A stretch of 11,613 nt of DNA from assembly GCA_902801805.1 (NCBI GenBank), contig CADCJP010000039.1, positions 1 to 11,613 of the forward strand. Direction: 5' to 3'. Position 1 is the first letter of the stretch, and every line of letters starts with the position of its first letter. Under the pieces are notes generated by a model, which made no database searches, was not told where the DNA came from, and worked only from the letters and a program-made list of their open reading frames with translations. Made by a program: the position numbers and the translations under genes. Of this stretch, positions 7,129 to 11,613 are shown piece after piece. This DNA is from an uncultured Erysipelotrichaceae bacterium (lineage in GTDB: Bacteria > Bacillota_I > Bacilli_A > RFN20 > CAG-826).

Positions 7129-8694
7129 CTATTTTTCGCTCATAGAAATATCACTGATGAGGAATTCCACTGTTGTCTTTGTGTAGTAGGTAGATAAACG
7201 CAAGGTACCAATCATATCCACGTATTGATATAAAGAGACTTTATCTTTTGGGAAGTAGAAGCCAGTTAAACGTGAGGTTTGACCGATACTAGTTAAGATA
7301 TGTTGAGTATCACGTGAATACATTAAGGATTGGGTTCTAATACGTGAAAGTTTAAAGCGAGGAGCAGGCCATGTTTCTCCAAAAGGAGAAAACGATTGCA
7401 CTAAATCGTAGTTTTCACGGTTAATGTCGTTAATAAACATTGGGATTGTTTCTTCTTCGCCTTCATCAATGACAGCGTTCTTGGCTAGTTCATCAAAGGC
7501 CACTTTGAATTCTTCGAAGAGCTCTTTTTTAACAGAGCAACCACCCGCGGAAGCGTGTCCACCAGCGGTCAGCATAAATCTCTCTAATGCGTTAAAAGCG
7601 TCAACGACATTAAAGCCTTTAGGCGCTCTACATGAGCCTTTATAAACATCACCACTTTGATCTAAGGCAAAGATGATGGTTGGCTTATGATACTTTTTGG
7701 CAAAGTAATTAGCGATTAAACCGATGACACCTTCCTTTTCATTAATCACCGCGATGATGGAATCTTTAGAAGTATCAATGTCTTTAGCGTTTTCTACCGC
7801 AATCTTAGTGAGGTCTTTACGCTCATTGTTCACGGAATTAATCCACTCATTGTAGTTTAAAAGAAGGTTTTTATCGTCTTTGGTGAAGAATTCGACAGTC
7901 TTCTTAAGAGAATCCTCATCTTCAATCAAACGTCCAACAGCGTTGACTTTTGGGGCGATTTTCATGCCAATCGCGGTTTCTGTGAATGGTTCTTTTTCTT
8001 TTAATAAGTCGATATTGAAGAACTCACCATCTTCATACTCACCAATGACAAGTCTAAGAAGATTACGGTTATATTCTCTAAGTGGCATCATATCAGAGAC
8101 CACAGAAATAGCCGCTAGCGTTGCTAGATACTTATCGTAATGACCTAAGAATTCTTTAGCGAACATGAATGTCACAAAACCGGCACTAGTGGCAACTTCA
8201 CCGAAATTGGAAACGACTGGATGAAGAATATAATCAGCAACTGGTAAAGTTTCATCCGCTTGATGGTGATCAAAGATTAAGACATCTAAGCCATGTTTTT
8301 TAGCGTATTCAATGCCTTCAAAAGCGGTAATACCATTATCGACGGTAATGAGTAAGCCATATCCTTCGTTCACTAATTCTTCAGCGTATTTGAGGGTTAA
8401 GCCATAACCATCTAAATAACGGCTTGGAACATGGTAATCGACAGGATAGTTAATATAGCTAAACATTTTGACTAAGATGGAGATGGACATGATGCCATCA
8501 CAGTCATAGTCACCATAGATAAATATTTTCTTATTTTGTGCGATAGCGTTTTTCACCACTTCGACACATTTATCGATATCTTTAAAACTATGACCCACCA
8601 TGAAATTATTCTCATCGACTGGAGCGATAAGATTTTGATAATCTTCTTCCGTGATTTGATAGTATTCTAAGAGACGTTTAAATAATTGTTCCAT
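7129..8694 (-). CDS. recJ: Single-stranded-DNA-specific exonuclease RecJ
   Basis: A 5'-3' single-strand DNA exonuclease of the DHH superfamily that acts in recombination, mismatch and base-excision repair. The metal-binding motifs are all present: DYDCDG (D62, D64, D66), VDNG (D119), DHH (142-144) and D201 in SVVSDMMPL. The DHHA1 domain has GSCRAP (353-358) and GGHASAGG (378-385). The C-terminal OB-fold starts around FSPFGETWPAPRF (435-447). At 521 residues it is shorter than E. coli RecJ (577) and much shorter than the ~780-residue B. subtilis form, so it lacks the latter's C-terminal extension. NrnA/GdpP-type phosphodiesterases share the DHH motifs but not the OB domain. It lies 48 nt downstream of secDF, the order seen in Bacilli. 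No Shine-Dalgarno precedes the ATG at 8694; TATAAA lies 8 nt upstream, so a very short leader is possible. Confidence 0.95.
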   Translation of the reverse strand: MEQLFKRLLEYYQITEEDYQNLIAPVDENNFMVGHSFKDIDKCVEVVKNAIAQNKKIFIYGDYDCDGIMSISILVKMFSYINYPVDYHVPSRYLDGYGLTLKYAEELVNEGYGLLITVDNGITAFEGIEYAKKHGLDVLIFDHHQADETLPVADYILHPVVSNFGEVATSAGFVTFMFAKEFLGHYDKYLATLAAISVVSDMMPLREYNRNLLRLVIGEYEDGEFFNIDLLKEKEPFTETAIGMKIAPKVNAVGRLIEDEDSLKKTVEFFTKDDKNLLLNYNEWINSVNNERKDLTKIAVENAKDIDTSKDSIIAVINEKEGVIGLIANYFAKKYHKPTIIFALDQSGDVYKGSCRAPKGFNVVDAFNALERFMLTAGGHASAGGCSVKKELFEEFKVAFDELAKNAVIDEGEEETIPMFINDINRENYDLVQSFSPFGETWPAPRFKLSRIRTQSLMYSRDTQHILTSIGQTSRLTGFYFPKDKVSLYQYVDMIGTLRLSTYYTKTTVEFLISDISMSEK

Positions 8695-8713
8695 AAATAA
8701 ATTTTATAAAATA

Positions 8714-8737
8714 AAGGCCGCTTTTTAAAGCAGCCTT
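8714..8737 (-). terminator. Intrinsic terminator after secDF
   Basis: On the minus strand AAGGCTGCTT, loop TAAA, AAGCGGCCTT forms a 10-bp stem with a single U-G wobble. TATTTTATAAAATTTATTT follows as an interrupted T-rich tail. It lies 5 nt after the secDF stop codon. The tail is not a pure T-run, so termination may be partial and allow some read-through into recJ. Confidence 0.7.
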
Positions 8738-8742
8738 ATAAA

Positions 8743-11409
8743 TTAATCGTTAATACCAATAAAGATTGCTTCTTCTGGTTCTGCAGATTTATTAGCACGA
8801 ACTGGACGTGCTTTCTTTTTCTTGGCTTTTGGCTTAATAATCTTCACACCAGAGAATAACTTGTAGAAGACTTGGGCTAATGGACCAAATGTCACAAGGA
8901 CAATGGCGGTTGAGACAATCGCGCCTAAGAAGATGACTAAGAAGATCCAACTAATTGGTGTCATCATGAAGCCGAAGAAGTTAACGCCGAGATATAAGGC
9001 GATAATAAATGTAATGGTAATTGGTGTAGAAGCTAACGCTGTAGCTTTAACCATGAGTGCTTTTCTGTTTTCAACAGAATTATCTTTGCTACGATCTTCA
9101 AGAACGAGATCTCTTTCTCTATTCATTAAGATAATAGCAATTGTTAATGTGAAGATAGCGACAAATGGCACCGCCACAGAAACATAAGATGTTGCTTGAA
9201 TGAAGTGCGCCATACTTAATAAGCCAGCGGAGATAGCAGTTGCACCAGTGGCAACGATTAAGTTAGCTAAGCCACGGCTTAATCTATATCTTAATAAGAG
9301 ATAGACAGCGGAGATGGCGATACCGACAGCAGTTGCTAAGGCGATTGGACCAAAGGCTGGTTGGTCAGCGCTGACTCTTACACTATTCTTTAAAGAGATA
9401 TCAACGTTATTTGGTAAGGTGATGCTAGCATCAGATAAACCTTCATCAGAGAAGAATCTAGCGACGGTCATCTTTGTACCATCATATGTCACTTCTTCTT
9501 CACCAGTTAATGGTCTATCGAATGTTAAACGATAATAAGCATAGTAAGCAGTGACGTTACCAGATTTGGTGGTATCAATCTTTGTGACATAGTCAAATGT
9601 TTCAACTTCAACGATATTCTTAAACGCATCTTTACCTAATGTGGCTTTGTTTAAGATATCATCAACTTTTTCTTTAACATCAGCAGTTAGTGCTGTGTTA
9701 TTGCTTGTTTCGGATTTGTATTCCACATAAACTTGGCTATTAGCGTATGGAGATGTGGAGCTATAAACTGCGCCTTTATCTTTGATACCAAAGATGATTA
9801 ATGTAGTAACACTAGCCACTAATAAGGCAGCAGCACAAATAGCAACTGGTTTACGACGTTTGGTGAAGTCTTTATCAGCGTTAGGACCTTCGTATTTGGC
9901 TTTGCTTTCATCTAAACCATCAGCAACTTGATCAGCACTGACATCGAATAAATCATAACGGCCAGCGAAGGATTGTTCGTTTGTCACGAGCCATTCTAAG
10001 CCACGTAAACCGAGAAGATTTAATAATAAGGAAGCAATGCCACCTAAGATGGAGACGACAGCGAATGATTTCATCACAACGCCACCTAGTAAGTAGCAGG
10101 CAACGCCAATCGCGATTAAGACGACGTGTAAGTCGACTGTTGGTAATAAAGCTTTTTTAGCAGCTTCAGCATTAGCTTTCTTAAGTGTTCTACCACGGTA
10201 GCATTCTTCTTTTAACTTAGATAAATAAATAACACCAGAGGCAACGCTTACAAAGGCTAAGGCAATTAAACCAACTAAGCCTGCAACGTTATATTCAGCG
10301 CCTAATAAGACGACAAATAATAAACCAAAGAATGTAGAGACGATGGATGTGACAGCTACACCACTAGCGCCTAATCTGAAGAAATAGACGAGTAATAAGG
10401 AGACCACAACGATTGCACAAAGTGTCGCAATGAATGTTCTGCTCCAAGCGACTGTTTCATGAGCATCTAAAGCGACTAAACCTTCAACGAAGTAATTAGC
10501 TCTCTTAGAGAATAAGAAGTCAACGTGATATTCCATTTCACCAGCGTTAAGTAAGTTAACGTAGTAACGGGCGTTTTCATAAGCTTCTCTTAAGCCTTCT
10601 GGAGTTACTTCAGCATTTTCTTCATCGCCACTTGGATGGACATATGCTCTTAATTCATCTTGATCGTCATCGAGGAATGGATTGGCGGCATCAAATGTCA
10701 TTAAGACTTTGTTGGCGATTGTTTGATCGAATGTTTCAGCGCCTTGTTTGATTTTATCGTATGAATAATAGTCAACGACATAGTCGTACCAGAGGTATAA
10801 GTAAGCGTGTGTTTTCTTTTCTTCCTCTTCTTCACCCTCTTGGTGTTCTTGTTCTTCTTCCACTTCACCAGTGTTGTTATCACTCATTTCCTTAGCTTCG
10901 GTATAAACGGCTTGGAATAATTCATTATCTTTCTTAATTGGGATAATGATACCTGGATAACCTTCTGGGGTTGTCTCTAAATAAGCTTTTTTGTTTGGAT
11001 CGAGGAATTCAGTGGCCAAAGCATAAGTTTCTTTAGAGTTAGAAATGGCTAATGTCGCATTGAATGAAAGATAGTTTTGAATGATTTCATATTGTTGTTC
11101 AGTATCTTGCACAAATGTGACTTTGATGGTATCGACATCTTGTGTCTCAACTCTATAACTGGAGATATTAGCAGCGGCTAATCTCTTTTCCATGATTTTT
11201 GCGGTTTCTTTAACAGCGGTAGTATCGGCAAAGACATATTCTTTATCTGGATTACCATCCGCGTCTTTAGCTTCAACACGGAAAGTTAATTCACGACCTT
11301 TTTCGAACTCGATATTACTGTTTATATTTGTAACTACGGTGGCAAATGTTGCCCCAACCATCAATAGCGAAGTAGCCGCTATGATAATATGTGACCATAA
11401 TCTACGCAT
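8743..11409 (-). CDS. secDF: Fused SecD-SecF protein-export membrane protein, divergent
   Basis: Accessory subunit of the Sec translocon that pulls exported proteins out of SecYEG, normally using the proton gradient. The 888-residue product has a first helix (about 7-27), a large extracellular domain (28-322), five helices forming the SecD half (325-467), a second first-helix (521-541), a smaller extracellular domain (542-683) and five SecF helices (686-843). It ends in a basic tail (859-875). This 6+6 plan is that of fused SecDF, which has 737 residues in B. subtilis. Unusual points are an acidic insert (182-198, mostly Glu) in the first extracellular domain and loss of the membrane residues used for proton transfer (see findings). 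The start at 11409 is set by AGGAGG 7 nt upstream; an in-frame extension to 11460 would place coding sequence over the leader and lacks such a site. A terminator follows. Confidence 0.9.
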   Translation of the reverse strand: MRRLWSHIIIAATSLLMVGATFATVVTNINSNIEFEKGRELTFRVEAKDADGNPDKEYVFADTTAVKETAKIMEKRLAAANISSYRVETQDVDTIKVTFVQDTEQQYEIIQNYLSFNATLAISNSKETYALATEFLDPNKKAYLETTPEGYPGIIIPIKKDNELFQAVYTEAKEMSDNNTGEVEEEQEHQEGEEEEEKKTHAYLYLWYDYVVDYYSYDKIKQGAETFDQTIANKVLMTFDAANPFLDDDQDELRAYVHPSGDEENAEVTPEGLREAYENARYYVNLLNAGEMEYHVDFLFSKRANYFVEGLVALDAHETVAWSRTFIATLCAIVVVSLLLVYFFRLGASGVAVTSIVSTFFGLLFVVLLGAEYNVAGLVGLIALAFVSVASGVIYLSKLKEECYRGRTLKKANAEAAKKALLPTVDLHVVLIAIGVACYLLGGVVMKSFAVVSILGGIASLLLNLLGLRGLEWLVTNEQSFAGRYDLFDVSADQVADGLDESKAKYEGPNADKDFTKRRKPVAICAAALLVASVTTLIIFGIKDKGAVYSSTSPYANSQVYVEYKSETSNNTALTADVKEKVDDILNKATLGKDAFKNIVEVETFDYVTKIDTTKSGNVTAYYAYYRLTFDRPLTGEEEVTYDGTKMTVARFFSDEGLSDASITLPNNVDISLKNSVRVSADQPAFGPIALATAVGIAISAVYLLLRYRLSRGLANLIVATGATAISAGLLSMAHFIQATSYVSVAVPFVAIFTLTIAIILMNRERDLVLEDRSKDNSVENRKALMVKATALASTPITITFIIALYLGVNFFGFMMTPISWIFLVIFLGAIVSTAIVLVTFGPLAQVFYKLFSGVKIIKPKAKKKKARPVRANKSAEPEEAIFIGIND

Positions 11410-11416
11410 ATTTATT

Positions 11417-11422
11417 CCTCCT
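11417..11422 (-). promoter_or_regulatory. secDF ribosome binding site
   Basis: AGGAGG on the minus strand, 7 nt before ATG 11409. It decides the start: translation from 11460 would read through this site and add 17 residues (MTSLCERMHTHVLGGIN) that are not needed for the membrane anchor. Confidence 0.88.
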
Positions 11423-11439
11423 AATACGTGTGTATGCAT

Positions 11440-11454
11440 TCGCTCGCAAAGCGA
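11440..11454 (-). repeat. Small hairpin in the secDF 5' leader
   Basis: On the minus strand TCGCT, loop TTGCG, AGCGA gives a 5-bp GC-rich stem. It sits between the predicted promoter and the ribosome binding site. It could stabilise the transcript's 5' end, but it may be incidental. Confidence 0.35.
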
Positions 11455-11465
11455 CGTCATTGTCT

Positions 11466-11494
11466 AATATACCCTAATTACATAAGTAATTCAA
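11466..11494 (-). promoter_or_regulatory. Sigma-A-type promoter for secDF
   Basis: On the minus strand TTGAAT (11494-11489, 4/6 to TTGACA) and TATATT (11471-11466, 5/6 to TATAAT) are separated by exactly 17 bp. Transcription would start near 11459 and leave a leader of about 50 nt before ATG 11409. A terminator-like hairpin lies just upstream, which fits a new transcription unit starting here. Confidence 0.65.
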
Positions 11495-11504
11495 TATTTT
11501 TATA

Positions 11505-11545
11505 TAGATAAAATCTAAAATAAAAGAACAAGATAATTCTTGTTC
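11505..11545 (-). terminator. Intrinsic terminator of an upstream gene beyond the right edge
   Basis: On the minus strand GAACAAG (11545-11539), loop AATTAT, CTTGTTC (11532-11526) forms a perfect 7-bp stem, followed by TTTTATTTTAGATTTT. The T-rich tail is only on the minus-strand side. It would end the transcript of whatever gene lies to the right, separating it from secDF. Confidence 0.6.
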
Positions 11546-11612
11546 AATTAATTTGGCTATTTAAGATAAAATTATCAAAATAATTTTGTTTGGTAGCTGA
11601 TTTGTAAGTGCT
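11544..11612 (-). CDS. Possible C-terminal end of an unidentified gene (very uncertain)
   Basis: The last 70 bases before the terminator hairpin contain one minus-strand frame that stays open to a TGA at 11546-11544, encoding 22 residues ending in DNFILNSQIN. The stop would fall at the foot of the terminator stem. The other two frames also stay open for a while (stops near 11576 and 11563), so frame choice is not secure and no family can be recognised. It may equally be non-coding spacer. Confidence 0.15.
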   Translation of the reverse strand, partial: STYKSATKQNYFDNFILNSQIN

Positions 11613-11613
11613 T

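Noticed and set aside
8903..9535. Plus-strand open frames opposite secDF
   Set aside because: They mirror the membrane-segment codons of secDF, lack RBSs and resemble no known protein.
11410..11460. Extended secDF start at 11460
   Set aside because: No ribosome binding site precedes it, it would start at the predicted transcription start, and the added residues lie before a well-supported AGGAGG/ATG pair.
1..11613. Mycoplasma-type code with TGA as Trp
   Set aside because: Conserved Trp positions such as AHWAYK in RelA use TGG, and all genes read through in the standard bacterial code. The absence of TGA stops among six visible ends is too small a sample to mean more.
1..11613. CRISPR arrays, insertion sequences, tRNA or rRNA genes, phage or toxin-antitoxin genes
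   Set aside because: No regularly spaced repeats, transposase motifs, cloverleaf sequence or matching proteins were seen on either strand.

Overview
The window is a gene-dense stretch of about 11.6 kb with all recognisable genes on the minus strand. Transcription therefore runs from high to low coordinates. By eye the GC content is near 40%. The fused SecDF, the lipobox lipoprotein, the strong AGGAGG-type ribosome binding sites and the gene order secDF - recJ - ... - relA - hisS all point to a Bacilli-class Firmicute. It could be one of the gut or Mollicutes-related lineages (inference). Trp is read from TGG, and the six visible gene ends use only TAA or TAG, so nothing suggests that TGA is reassigned.

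In transcription order the layout is as follows. (1) 11613-11410 holds a hairpin with a T-rich tail, probably the terminator of a gene beyond the right edge, then a sigma-A-like promoter and a short leader. (2) secDF (11409-8743) encodes a protein-export accessory protein and is followed by a terminator-like hairpin. (3) recJ (8694-7129) encodes a single-strand exonuclease. (4) An unrecognised lipoprotein gene lies at 7106-6447. (5) A pair of overlapping genes (6357-4558 and 4571-2824) encodes a heterodimeric multidrug-type ABC exporter. The second of these is broken by an apparent one-base frameshift near its 5' end. (6) relA/spoT (2748-535) encodes a bifunctional (p)ppGpp synthetase/hydrolase. 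(7) hisS (524 to beyond the left edge) encodes histidyl-tRNA synthetase; its Shine-Dalgarno overlaps the relA stop codon.

In Bacillus subtilis the corresponding block is, from memory, secDF - yrvD - recJ - apt - relA - dtd - yrvJ - hisS - aspS. Here apt is absent between recJ and relA, and the lipoprotein gene and ABC exporter pair sit in its place. dtd is also absent, so relA and hisS are directly adjacent. This ties the stringent-response enzyme to a tRNA synthetase that determines whether uncharged tRNA-His accumulates.

The points most worth a second look are: the SecDF, which lacks the membrane Asp/Arg residues thought to carry protons in the family; the frameshift in the catalytically competent half of the exporter; the operator-like inverted repeat before the exporter; and the lineage-specific lipoprotein. 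I see no CRISPR array, insertion sequence, tRNA, rRNA, phage gene or origin. No gap between genes exceeds 300 bases.
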